A DNA stretch of 64,000 nt from an uncultured Sutterella sp. (GTDB taxonomy: Bacteria > Pseudomonadota > Gammaproteobacteria > Burkholderiales > Burkholderiaceae_F), in the NCBI GenBank assembly GCA_934255515.1, contig CAKQON010000002.1, positions 18,571-82,570 of the forward strand, written 5' to 3'. Below are positions 1-7,359 of this stretch, piece by piece. Numbering within the stretch: the stretch's first letter is position 1; every line of letters starts with the position of its first letter. Below the pieces are notes generated by a model. The model ran no database searches. It worked only from the letters and a program-made list of their open reading frames with translations, and was not told where the DNA came from. The position numbers were made by a program, and so were the translations under genes.

Positions 1-428
1 CTCCTCTTAAGACCCTGGTTGAGAACGGCCACATCGTCATCTGCTGCTGCGGCGGCGGTGTTCCGACCTACTTCGACAAGGACGGCAAGCTCGTCGGCGC
101 CGAGGCCGTGATCGACAAGGATCTTGCTTCCTCCGTTCTCGCAGCTTCCCTCGACGCGGATCTCTTCGTCATCGCCACCGACGTTGACGGCGCCTACATC
201 AACTGGGGCAAGCCCGATCAGAAGAAGATCGTTCAGTCCGATCCGAAGTCGCTGCGCGAATTCGGCTTCGCCAAGGGCTCGATGGGACCGAAGGTTGAGG
301 CTGCCTGCCGCTTCGTCGAGAAGACGGGCAAGACCGCTGTGATCGGCGCCCTTTCCGAGATCGATCAGATTCTCGCGGGCAAGGCCGGCACCCGCGTCGT
401 CAAAGAAGAGGGCGTCATTTACGGCTGA
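1..428 (+). CDS. arcC: Carbamate kinase, C-terminal part (5' end outside window)
   Basis: Carbamate kinase transfers phosphate between carbamoyl phosphate and ADP, making ATP at the end of arginine or agmatine fermentation in the cytoplasm. The visible frame runs from base 3 to the TGA at 426-428. It contains the amino-acid-kinase-fold motifs ENGHIVI, a glycine-rich [14 protein letters not shown] and [13 protein letters not shown], and ends with the family's usual AVIGAL/GTRVV region. In most family members an alanine/serine-rich run precedes GGGG; here it is CCCGGG. The 5' half lies outside the window, so neither the start nor an arcA/arcB context can be seen. A strong terminator follows at once, so this is the last gene of its operon. 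Confidence 0.93.
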   Translation, partial: PLKTLVENGHIVICCCGGGVPTYFDKDGKLVGAEAVIDKDLASSVLAASLDADLFVIATDVDGAYINWGKPDQKKIVQSDPKSLREFGFAKGSMGPKVEAACRFVEKTGKTAVIGALSEIDQILAGKAGTRVVKEEGVIYG

Positions 429-488
429 TGCCCCGGATCGAATCTGCAGCACTGGATTCGAGCATGTGTTTTTTTCCTCCGCGTTTTT

Positions 489-524
489 AGCCGGCCCAGG
501 GTTCTCCTCGGCCGGCTTTTTTTT
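489..524 (+). terminator. Rho-independent terminator after arcC
   Basis: A perfect 8-bp stem AGCCGGCC/GGCCGGCT closes a 13-nt loop and is followed by eight T residues. It lies 60 nt after the arcC stop codon and ends that operon before the AraC gene. Confidence 0.92.
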
Positions 525-608
525 CGCGGGTTCTCGTAAAGACTGACGCTTTTCCAGTGTTTTTTCTGATAACGTAAGATTCCGTCCTCAAAGGAGTTTT
601 CCCCCGAA

Positions 609-1703
609 ATGTCTGAAGAGATTCGCCTTCCTCTGCCGCTTGAGGGAAAGACCGTTCCCGATGATGATGCGCATCTGCCCCTGGGCGACAGCATCCTTGC
701 GAGCTGGATCCGTTCGATCTGCCAGACCGCCAGAGGCTACGGCGTGGAGCCCGAAGCCATTCTGAAGCGCGTCGGCATGGATTCCTCGCTCCTCACGGTT
801 CCCGATGCACGCTTCCCCGCTATGAACGTGCGCCGCTTCTGGGAGGCGCTCATCAGCGCTACGGGCGACGAACTCATCGGTCTCAAATGCGGCCAGGAAA
901 TGCAGGCGCCGACGCTCCACGGCCTCGGGCTTGCCATCATCACGTGCCACTCGCTCGCGCAGGTGCTCGACCTTACGGCGCGCTACGCCAAGGTGATTTC
1001 GACGACGATGGACGCGAGCCTCGCGCACGACAGTTTCGGCTCGACCCTGACGCTGAAGACCCTGCACGGCTATGAAGCACGCCATGCGGCGCTCCTCTGC
1101 GTGCTCGCCTTCATCTTCCGTCAGGCCAATTCCCTTTCTCAGCACGCGGTGACCCCGGTCGAGGTGAAGATCCCTCTCCCGAGAGCGGAGCGCGCGGAAA
1201 TCGAGCGCCTTGAAGAGTATTTCGGCTGCGACGTCGATACGAAGAGCTCCGACCGGGCATCGATCCGCTTTGCCTACAACGACGTGATGGAGCCTTATGC
1301 CGCGCAGAACGCAATGCTTCGCGAGGCAAACGAACAGGTAGTCCGCCAGTACCTCAACCGCGTTCGTCAGTTCTCCTTCACCGTTCGCGTCGAAGAGGAA
1401 ATCGAGGCGCTTCTCCGGGCGGGCGAAAGCGTCCGCATCCCGGATGTGGCCGGGCGCCTCAATCTGTCCGCGCGCACGCTTCAGCGCCGCCTTGAAGAGG
1501 AAGGTGCAGTCTTCGTACACCTGGTCGACAAGCATAAGAAGCAGTTTGCGCACGATGCGCTCGCTCATACCGAGCGTTCGATTACCGAGATCGCCTATAC
1601 GATCGGCTTCTCGGATCCGAGCAACTTCTCGCGCTCCTGCTCGCGCTGGTTCGGGTGTTCGCCCGCCGCCTACCGGCGCAGAATCCGCCAGCTTCCGACG
1701 TGA
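609..1703 (+). CDS. AraC-family regulator, OruR/ArgR-like type
   Basis: This 364-residue protein has the two-part layout of the OruR/VirS-like AraC group. Residues 1-230 are a ligand-sensing region of the Arabinose_bd type, with motifs such as GDELIGLKCG and LAQVLDLTARY. The C-terminal 100 residues hold a double helix-turn-helix: IPDVAGRLNLSARTLQRRL, then SITEIAYTIGFSDPSNFSRS followed by WFG(C)SPAAYR. The start is set by AAGGAG 12 nt upstream. It follows arcC on the same strand but after a terminator, so it has its own transcript. OruR-like proteins often control ornithine/arginine genes. Control of the arginine-fermentation operon next door is therefore a fair inference, not something shown by the sequence. 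Confidence 0.85.
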   Translation: MSEEIRLPLPLEGKTVPDDDAHLPLGDSILASWIRSICQTARGYGVEPEAILKRVGMDSSLLTVPDARFPAMNVRRFWEALISATGDELIGLKCGQEMQAPTLHGLGLAIITCHSLAQVLDLTARYAKVISTTMDASLAHDSFGSTLTLKTLHGYEARHAALLCVLAFIFRQANSLSQHAVTPVEVKIPLPRAERAEIERLEEYFGCDVDTKSSDRASIRFAYNDVMEPYAAQNAMLREANEQVVRQYLNRVRQFSFTVRVEEEIEALLRAGESVRIPDVAGRLNLSARTLQRRLEEEGAVFVHLVDKHKKQFAHDALAHTERSITEIAYTIGFSDPSNFSRSCSRWFGCSPAAYRRRIRQLPT

Positions 1704-1725
1704 TTGAAGCTGCGCTCTGAATAAG

Positions 1726-1766
1726 AAAAGCCTCCGGAACCGGTTTCTGCCGGGCGGAGGCTTTTT
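1726..1766. terminator. Bidirectional terminator between AraC gene and larC
   Basis: The stem GCCTCCG/CGGAGGC is flanked by A-rich sequence on the left and TTTTT on the right, so it can end transcription from both sides. It separates the convergent araC-type gene and larC. Confidence 0.88.
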
Positions 1767-1794
1767 CAATTATGGATGTTTGCGGACTTTTCGT

Positions 1795-2547
1795 TTATTC
1801 GGCTGCGGCCGGTGCTGGGGAGCCGAGGAAGAAGCGGGAGCCGTTGGGAACGTCCTCAAAGTCGGTTCCCCAGACGAAGATCTGCGCGGCCTTTTCAATC
1901 GTCATTTCGGGCCAGGGACCGAATTCGGCGCCGAATCCCTTTAGGATCGCGAGGCCCGTGGGCGTCACGAGCTCTCCCTTTCCGGAGGAGCCGCGCACGG
2001 CGACGCCGTCGAGCATCGTGAACATCGCGGGCGCCGGGTAGGGAAGAAGGCCGTGGGCGCACTCGACCTCGCCCTCGTTCATCGGAATGGGGCTTGCGGC
2101 AATCCTCGAGACGTTCATCTTGAGGAAGAGTTCTGCCGAGAGGCCGATTGCGAGAATGTTGGCCATGCGGCCGACTTCGTGAAAGTGGACCTCGTCCATC
2201 GACATGCCGTGAACTTTTGCCTCGGCCTCGGCGAGCACCTGCCAGACGCGGTCGGAAAGCGTCCGCGCAGCGTCTGAGAGGCGGCTCTCAGCGTAGATTG
2301 TCCGGATGTCCGCCGGATGACGGTGGGCGTGCTCCTTCGGCGCCAGAATCCGCGCCGACATGCCGCGGATGGAATTAACGTAGCGGGGGGCAAACTCGAG
2401 GCCGCAGTCGATGTTGGGAAAGAGCGTGCGCAGGTAGGCGCCAGCCATCCCGCCCGGAAGGTCGTTCAGGGCAAGAAGGCCGGCGAGGAAGGCGCCCGCA
2501 TTGAAGCCCGCGTGAATGCGGACAGCAAGAATCGAGGATTCAGTCAT
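1795..2547 (-). CDS. Short LarC-like protein (nickel-pincer cofactor family), C-terminal domain absent
   Basis: LarC inserts nickel into the pincer cofactor of lactate racemase-type enzymes. This 250-residue protein matches only the first domain (LarC1): it has VHFHEVG, SPIPMNEG, CAHGLLPYPAPA and ELVTPTGLAIL in the family order. It stops at FFLGSPAPAAAE, just where full-length LarC (about 400 residues) enters its CTP-binding LarC2 domain. The usual N-terminal D-x-FSG-x-SGDM motif is replaced by HAGFNAGAF, and the acidic residues after HEVG are replaced (HEVGRMANI). The start is the ATG at 2547 (MTESS), 14 nt after larB, so the two genes are co-transcribed. No larA or larE lies in the window. 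It may be a decayed or repurposed LarC. Confidence 0.75.
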   Translation of the reverse strand: MTESSILAVRIHAGFNAGAFLAGLLALNDLPGGMAGAYLRTLFPNIDCGLEFAPRYVNSIRGMSARILAPKEHAHRHPADIRTIYAESRLSDAARTLSDRVWQVLAEAEAKVHGMSMDEVHFHEVGRMANILAIGLSAELFLKMNVSRIAASPIPMNEGEVECAHGLLPYPAPAMFTMLDGVAVRGSSGKGELVTPTGLAILKGFGAEFGPWPEMTIEKAAQIFVWGTDFEDVPNGSRFFLGSPAPAAAE

Positions 2548-2561
2548 GGAAATTTCAGATT

Positions 2562-3233
2562 TCAGGAATTGGAGTGGAGGAGCCTGAGCGTTCTCGCGGC
2601 AGCGCAGGCGGCGCTGTAGCCGTTGTCGATATTGAAGACCGCCACGCCCGGCGCGCAGGAGGCGAGCATGCTGCGAAGCGCCGTCATGCCGCCCTCGGCA
2701 ATGCCGTAGCCCACTGAGGTGGGAACGGCAAAAAGGGGCTTCTCGGTGAGGCCGCCCATGACGGAGGCGAGCGCAGCGTCGAGGCCCGCCGCGACAATCA
2801 CGACGTCGCACGCATTGATCTCGCCGATCACGGACTGAATGCGCCAGAGGCCCGCGACGCCGCAGTCTTCGAAAAAGGCCGTTTCGTACCCAAGGTATTC
2901 GAGCGTGCGTGCGGCTTCGTGGAGAACGCTCGCATCAGCATTCCCTGCGGAGACGAGCGCCGCCTTCCCCGGACGGGCGTGAAGCTTCGCGTTCCAGGCC
3001 GTGCGGGAAAGGGAATCGAAGTCGTACTGCTTGCGGAGATCTTCCGGAAGTCCGGCAAAAAAATCGGGTTCAAGGCGCGTGAAGAGAATCGGTTCAGCGC
3101 CGGGCTTTCCGAACCGCTCGAAAAGCTCAATCAGAACCGAACGGGGCTTCCCCGCGCAGAACACCGCTTCAGGCAGACCGATGCGGCGCGGACGGTCAAG
3201 ATCGAAGCGAACGGTGGAATGGGACATGGTCAT
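2562..3233 (-). CDS. larB: LarB, pyridinium-3,5-biscarboxylic acid mononucleotide synthase
   Basis: LarB carboxylates and hydrolyses nicotinic acid adenine dinucleotide in the first step of nickel-pincer cofactor synthesis; its C-terminal half resembles PurE. The 223-residue protein has the diagnostic N-terminal DLDRPRRIGLPEAVFCAGK, then the PurE-like core with VSAGNADASVLHEAARTL, EDCGVAGLWR and VIVAAGLDAALASVMGGL, and PTSVGYG near the end. Length is close to the usual ~250 residues. It lies 50 nt downstream of an AraC-family gene and 14 nt upstream of the larC-like gene on the same strand, so the three probably form one unit. The start could also be the ATG at 3227. Confidence 0.85.
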   Translation of the reverse strand: MTMSHSTVRFDLDRPRRIGLPEAVFCAGKPRSVLIELFERFGKPGAEPILFTRLEPDFFAGLPEDLRKQYDFDSLSRTAWNAKLHARPGKAALVSAGNADASVLHEAARTLEYLGYETAFFEDCGVAGLWRIQSVIGEINACDVVIVAAGLDAALASVMGGLTEKPLFAVPTSVGYGIAEGGMTALRSMLASCAPGVAVFNIDNGYSAACAAARTLRLLHSNS

Positions 3234-3283
3234 GTTTATTTAAAAAATGGTGGTCTCAGCTGAAGCAGCAATCCGGGCGGCCG

Positions 3284-4219
3284 TCAGGCGGCTTCGTCGG
3301 CTTCCATACCATAGCGGTCGGCAGCGGCAAAGGCCGTGCGGCGACGGCGCACATCCCTCAGGGGCGAGTCTCCGAACTGGCGCTTATATTCGCGCACGAA
3401 CTGCGTGGGGCTTTCGTATCCGACGGCATAGGCAGCTTCCGCCACCTGCGCGTGCTGCGCGAGCATCATGCGCTGCGCTTCAAAAAGACGGATCTGCTTC
3501 TGGAACTGAAGCGGGCTCATGCCGGTCAAGCCCTTGAACTGCCGGTGGAAGTTCGATGTCGACATGTTGTGCATGCGGGCGAGCTCTTCAATTGCAATCG
3601 AGGTCGCGAAATTGGCCCGTAGCCACGAAACCGCGCGCACGATGGCGCCCGCTGGGGCAGCGTCCCGAAGAAGCGGCAGGAGCCGCGGCGCGGTCGCGCC
3701 CGTGAGGAGCAGATAGTGGAGGTCGCGGATCACGAGCGGAGCGCGCACCTTTACCTGATCGGGGTTTGCCGCAAGATGAATGAGCCGGGAGAAGTCTTCG
3801 AGCAGATCCTTCCAGGGCGTAAAGACGAAGCAGGCCTGGGTCGGCTGAGGCTGGGCGTCCGCCGCCGTTATGTTTTCAGCGAGCTCAATGAGGAGCGCCC
3901 GGTCGAGCCGGAGCGAAATCGAATAGAAAGGGTGTTCGGGCGAAGCGTTGAGCGCCCGGTAGGCGCTCGGGAGCGCCGCGCCCGAGAGGAGGCCTTCGCC
4001 GGAGTGATAAATGATTTCCCGGTTGCAGATGAGCGAGCTTTTCGACCCGGAAAGAATGAGCGAGCAGGCGAGCTCCCCGCAGGAGCAAGTGAGCGGCATC
4101 TCGCACTCATGGCGGTGCGTGTAGAAGTCCGGCACGCTCGTCTCATGCGTTCCGCTCTGCGGGTTGAGAGCCTTGAGCGCCTGAAGCATGTCGGCAATCT
4201 GAGAATCAATGTCGGACAT
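3284..4219 (-). CDS. AraC-family regulator with AraC_N-type sensing domain
   Basis: This 311-residue protein has an N-terminal AraC_N-like domain (SDIDSQIADMLQALKAL, then FYTHRHECEMPL and LSGAALPSAYR) and a C-terminal double helix-turn-helix (IAIEELARMHNMSTSNFHRQF, LTGMSPLQFQKQIRLFEAQR, VAEAAYAVGYESPTQFVREY, FGDSP). Such proteins often control nearby oxidoreductase genes. It lies 50 nt upstream of larB on the same strand, so it may be the first gene of the larB-larC unit and regulate it. The start at 4219 (MSDID) fits family N-termini. A longer version from 4300 is possible, but neither start has a clear ribosome-binding site. Confidence 0.8.
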   Translation of the reverse strand: MSDIDSQIADMLQALKALNPQSGTHETSVPDFYTHRHECEMPLTCSCGELACSLILSGSKSSLICNREIIYHSGEGLLSGAALPSAYRALNASPEHPFYSISLRLDRALLIELAENITAADAQPQPTQACFVFTPWKDLLEDFSRLIHLAANPDQVKVRAPLVIRDLHYLLLTGATAPRLLPLLRDAAPAGAIVRAVSWLRANFATSIAIEELARMHNMSTSNFHRQFKGLTGMSPLQFQKQIRLFEAQRMMLAQHAQVAEAAYAVGYESPTQFVREYKRQFGDSPLRDVRRRRTAFAAADRYGMEADEAA

Positions 4220-4502
4220 GGCAGTGGAATGAATCGGAAGAAAGATTTGGTCAAAGGGAGTTCCGGCAGATGTTTTGCGCCGGAGCAGGTGATAGTCCAA
4301 ATGATAAGCAGGATTGGGCAGTTTGCAAGGTGGGTGAATGGCGTAAGCAAAGTCTCATTACATCAATGAATCATGGGAATGCAGAGGTTGAAGGCGTCCC
4401 GTGAATCTGTTTAGAGGCCTCAATTTGAGAGATTGGGGCAGGTATTTGATCGGATTTGTCAAAGAAGAGCGGGAGCTTGCTTTAATAAAAACTATTGAAA
4501 AC
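4220..4502. other. Intergenic region between AraC gene and dps promoter
   Basis: This is an AT-richer divergent spacer between the AraC-family gene (minus strand) and dps (plus strand). I see no convincing gene in it. The regulator's own promoter must lie here, but I could not pick a clear -35/-10 pair for it. Confidence 0.4.
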
Positions 4503-4531
4503 TTGACATCGATAGTTTACGTAAGTAATAT
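4503..4531 (+). promoter_or_regulatory. Sigma70-type promoter of dps
   Basis: A consensus -35 TTGACA (4503-4508) is followed after exactly 17 nt by TAATAT (4526-4531). The spacer and downstream region hold three related words, ATCGATAGTTTAC, ATCGATAAAC and ACGATAGTTTT (4509-4580). They could be sites for an oxidative-stress regulator such as OxyR, but the spacing does not match the classical OxyR footprint. Confidence 0.65.
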
Positions 4532-4607
4532 GAACTCATCGATAAACAAGATGCATTGGAAACTGATTAACGATAGTTTTAATGACATCACAACAGGACC
4601 CATCAAA

Positions 4608-5078
4608 ATGACGAATACTGAACGCCTCAACGCCTACGTTGCCTCTCTTCTCGTCTGGAACGTGAAGCTCCATAATCTCCACTGGAACGTGACGGGGAAG
4701 CTCTTCAAGCCCCTCCACGAGTACACGGAAGCTCTTTACGACAAGGCCTTCGAGGCTTACGACGAAGTCGCCGAGCTCCTCAAGATGAAGGGCGAGATGC
4801 CGCATGCAACTCTTCGCGGAAGCGTGGAGCTCTCGGTTGTTGAAGAAGTCGCTCCGCGTCTCTTCTCTTCCTGCGAAGTCGTCGCTGAAGTCGAAGCCGA
4901 CATGAAGAAGATGGCGAAGCTCGCCCGCGAAATCCGCGATGCGGCTGCCGGGGAAGACGACTTCCAGACGCAGGGCCTCTTTGAAGGCTATCTCGCGGGC
5001 TACGCCAAGGAACTCTGGTTCCTCTCCGCCATGCGCGCGGATGCCAGGCAGGAAGGCTGCTGCCCGGCGAAGGCCTGA
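4608..5078 (+). CDS. dps: Dps-family ferritin-like DNA-protection protein
   Basis: Dps proteins form 12-subunit shells that oxidise and store iron with peroxide and shield DNA. The 156-residue product has the Dps ferroxidase signature near the N-terminus: WNVKLHNLHWNVTGKLFKPLHE, with its two histidines, followed by YDKAFEAYDEVAELLKMKGEMP. These supply the inter-subunit iron ligands (His, His, Asp, Glu). The chosen ATG (4608) is preceded by AGGA at 4595-4598. An ATG at 4530 in the same frame would add 26 residues not typical of the family and lies inside the promoter. It is a single-gene unit with its own promoter and terminator. The C-terminus has a pair of adjacent cysteines (GCCPAKA). Confidence 0.88.
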   Translation: MTNTERLNAYVASLLVWNVKLHNLHWNVTGKLFKPLHEYTEALYDKAFEAYDEVAELLKMKGEMPHATLRGSVELSVVEEVAPRLFSSCEVVAEVEADMKKMAKLAREIRDAAAGEDDFQTQGLFEGYLAGYAKELWFLSAMRADARQEGCCPAKA

Positions 5079-5130
5079 TAACTCGCCTTCAGCCCGTTCC
5101 GATCGAACGGACTGAAGGACATCCTGATGA

Positions 5131-5176
5131 AGAGCGCTCAGACTCCTCCATTTCCGGGAGAGTGAGCGCTCTTTTT
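5131..5176 (+). terminator. Terminator after dps
   Basis: A 10-bp perfect stem AGAGCGCTCA/TGAGCGCTCT, extended inside by CTCC/GGAG pairing, is followed by TTTTTG. It lies about 50 nt after the dps stop codon. Confidence 0.9.
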
Positions 5177-5197
5177 GTTTTTTTCTCTGCCTGCGCG

Positions 5198-6909
5198 TCA
5201 GAAGCCTGCTGCAGGCCCGGGCTCCCACCGGCGGCAGGCATACTGGAGCGCCGTCTCGTCGGCGCTTCGGAGAAGCGCGTCCATCATCGGCGCTTCCCAG
5301 TCCCTCTGCGGAAGCGTCCGGCCCATGAGCGTCGACTGCGCCTGCGCGCGAAAGAGCGTTCCCATGGGAGAGCCCTCATAGAGCTTCCAGGTTCGGATGA
5401 TCCGGTCTGCAGCCTGGTCGAGGCAGGCGGCCGAGGGCACCAGATCGGACTTGCGGCCGTTTTCCTTTTTCTCCGCCTGCATCAGGTTCCGGAGATCGTT
5501 CATAGGCGTGCGCGACCACGGAATCATATGATCGACGGCAAGCGTTTGGGCGGAGAGCGCCGCGCCGGACCAGATGGAAGCGAGGCCTTCCGAGCGGATG
5601 CGCTCGAGAAAGAGTCCGCGCGACCAGGTCGTGTCGCGCACGTCTTCGGGCAGCGCCATGATGTCGATCACGGCGCCGGGGGTAATGACGCCTCGGGAGA
5701 AGTCCGACGACTGCTTCGCCCAGCGGATCGTCACGGCCTCCGTGAGCCAGGGCGCGGAGACATTGAGCTCCCGCCAGAGCTCTGACGGGAGGTAGAAGGT
5801 TCCGGCCGCCCGGTCGAGGAGGTCAGGCGTAATCGTTTCCTTTCGAAAATCAATTTTGGCTCCCTTTTCAAGCCGGAAGAGGCGGTTCCCGGCCATTCCG
5901 GCAATGGCGCTCGTGTCGTCCCCGAGGGAGTTGCCGGCATAGCGGACGGGGCCGCGGTCAATGGCTTTGCGGATGACCTTTGCAAGAGCGATGAAGGCGA
6001 GGGCGCGCGTGGATCCGGCCGTCAGTCTTCCGAGATAGAAGTCGTTTCTGAAGGAGAGCCAGTCGCCCTGGTAGAGGCGGATGAGCGCCATGAGGGGCTC
6101 TTCGAATTCGAGGCGCCTTCCGCCGCCGATCTGAGCGGGAAGCAGCGCGGAAGCATTGAGGGCATGCGCGCGGTAGATCTGCCAGTAAAGCGCTGCGACG
6201 CGCTCGATGACGAGGCCCATCGGGATCGCCGCCTGGTGCGGCGCATCCGGGATCTTCGTCCGGACAAGATAGGCGGCCATGTCGGCGGGCAGGAGATAAC
6301 GGACGCGCGCCGCGTTGGCAAGGTTGATTTCCGCGAGCGCACTTGATAAGTGCGAGCTTATAGGTGGTCGTCATCCGGTCTTCCTCGAGGAGCCCCTGGA
6401 GGCTTTTTCTCGCCCGCACGCGGGCCGCATCGCGCACGAAGACCAGTGCCGTGGAGATCAGGCTCCCCCGGTCCCCGGCAGATTTCCTTTCGGCAAGCGC
6501 AAAGCCGAAGCGCTCGAAAAGCGCGATGACGAACTCTGGAGAAAGCGTTTTGTCGATGAAGCACCGTCAAGCAGAACCACGGCAGTGCCTGAGGAGCTCA
6601 GAGCGAGCTCATTTTCCCGCACCAGTTCATGGAGCTTTCCGGAGTGACTGCTCCCTCCAGACCGTCCGCGACAACCGCATCGCAGGCGGCGCTTCGGAGC
6701 ATTTCGCCGCAAGACTCGCGATCCGCTTTATCGAGCGGAAAATGAAGCGGAATGCGCTCCATCCGGACATCCCCATCGTTTCCCGGAGTTTCCGGCTCGG
6801 CATCTGCCGTGAGCGTGACGGCGACCTTCGCCTCCGCCAACCGGAGGGCAAAGTGCGCTTTCCCGAGCAGAAGCGCACGGGCGCCGGCGGGAATCCACTT
6901 GAACAGCAA
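5198..6909 (-). pseudogene. Frameshifted HNH-nuclease gene with an N-terminal Rossmann-like region
   Basis: Three partial frames join into one ~570-residue protein. The intact 3' frame (5198-6280, 360 residues) carries an HNH motif, VDHMIPWSRTPMNDLRNL followed by N and K residues. Upstream, the sequence continues MTTTYKLALIK / ALAEINLANAARVRYLLPAD only if one extra base near 6341 is skipped. Further upstream FLPEFVIALFERFGFAL needs one base restored near 6540, and the join to MLFKWIPAGARALLLG (start 6909) needs another near 6640. The N-terminal part (GARALLLG, DAVVADGLEG, GTAVVLLDG, STALVFVRDA) resembles a methyltransferase-like fold, but weakly. Restriction or defence nucleases of this kind exist. 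The gene stands alone. It is either decayed or affected by sequencing indels. Confidence 0.6.
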
Positions 6910-7359
6910 TTGAGTAAAGAGACGCTCTCACGAGGAGGCCTCTCTGAAGCTCGGAGAAAGGTCGGGCACTTGAGAAATTACGAATAAGGACGAACAAGGA
7001 TAGGAGAAGCGTATTGCCTGAAGGCACGCTTGAGGCATAAGGGAAAACACTGAAACTCAATATAGGAAGGAACCTTTGCATACGATTGAATTCTGACTTT
7101 CCCGTAAGACTTTGCCTCAGACGTGCGCCGTTCCTTCAAAAGAACTAGTTAGAATGATCGGCGCAAAAAAGAAGAGACTGACGCAGCCCGGACCCCCGCG
7201 GCAGCTTCTGAGAAGAAGCAATGCTTCCGAAAGACGCATTCATCGGGCGCTCAGACAAGAAACCGCAGCAGCGAATGGGTTTGCCCCGTCAGCATCCCCG
7301 GCCGGGTTGATGCTGCCCTGAGGCGCCTCGCCGACAACACGTTTTGAGGGACCAACATA
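6910..7359. other. Spacer between HNH pseudogene and hydrogenase operon
   Basis: This 450-bp divergent spacer must hold the promoter and leader of the hydrogenase operon. I see no convincing gene. A TAGAAT at 7150-7155 could be a -10 but has no good -35. The word GACCCCC at 7191-7197 is complementary to the loop of the candidate small RNA at 11.5 kb. GAGGGA just upstream of 7360 is the likely ribosome-binding site. Confidence 0.4.

Noticed and set aside
588-1769. 393-codon minus-strand frame
   Set aside because: It is antisense to the AraC-family gene and crosses its terminator. No domain is visible.
6300-6380. Programmed frameshift in the HNH gene
   Set aside because: There is no slippery heptamer or stimulatory structure at 6341, and two further shifts in the same gene favour decay or indel error.
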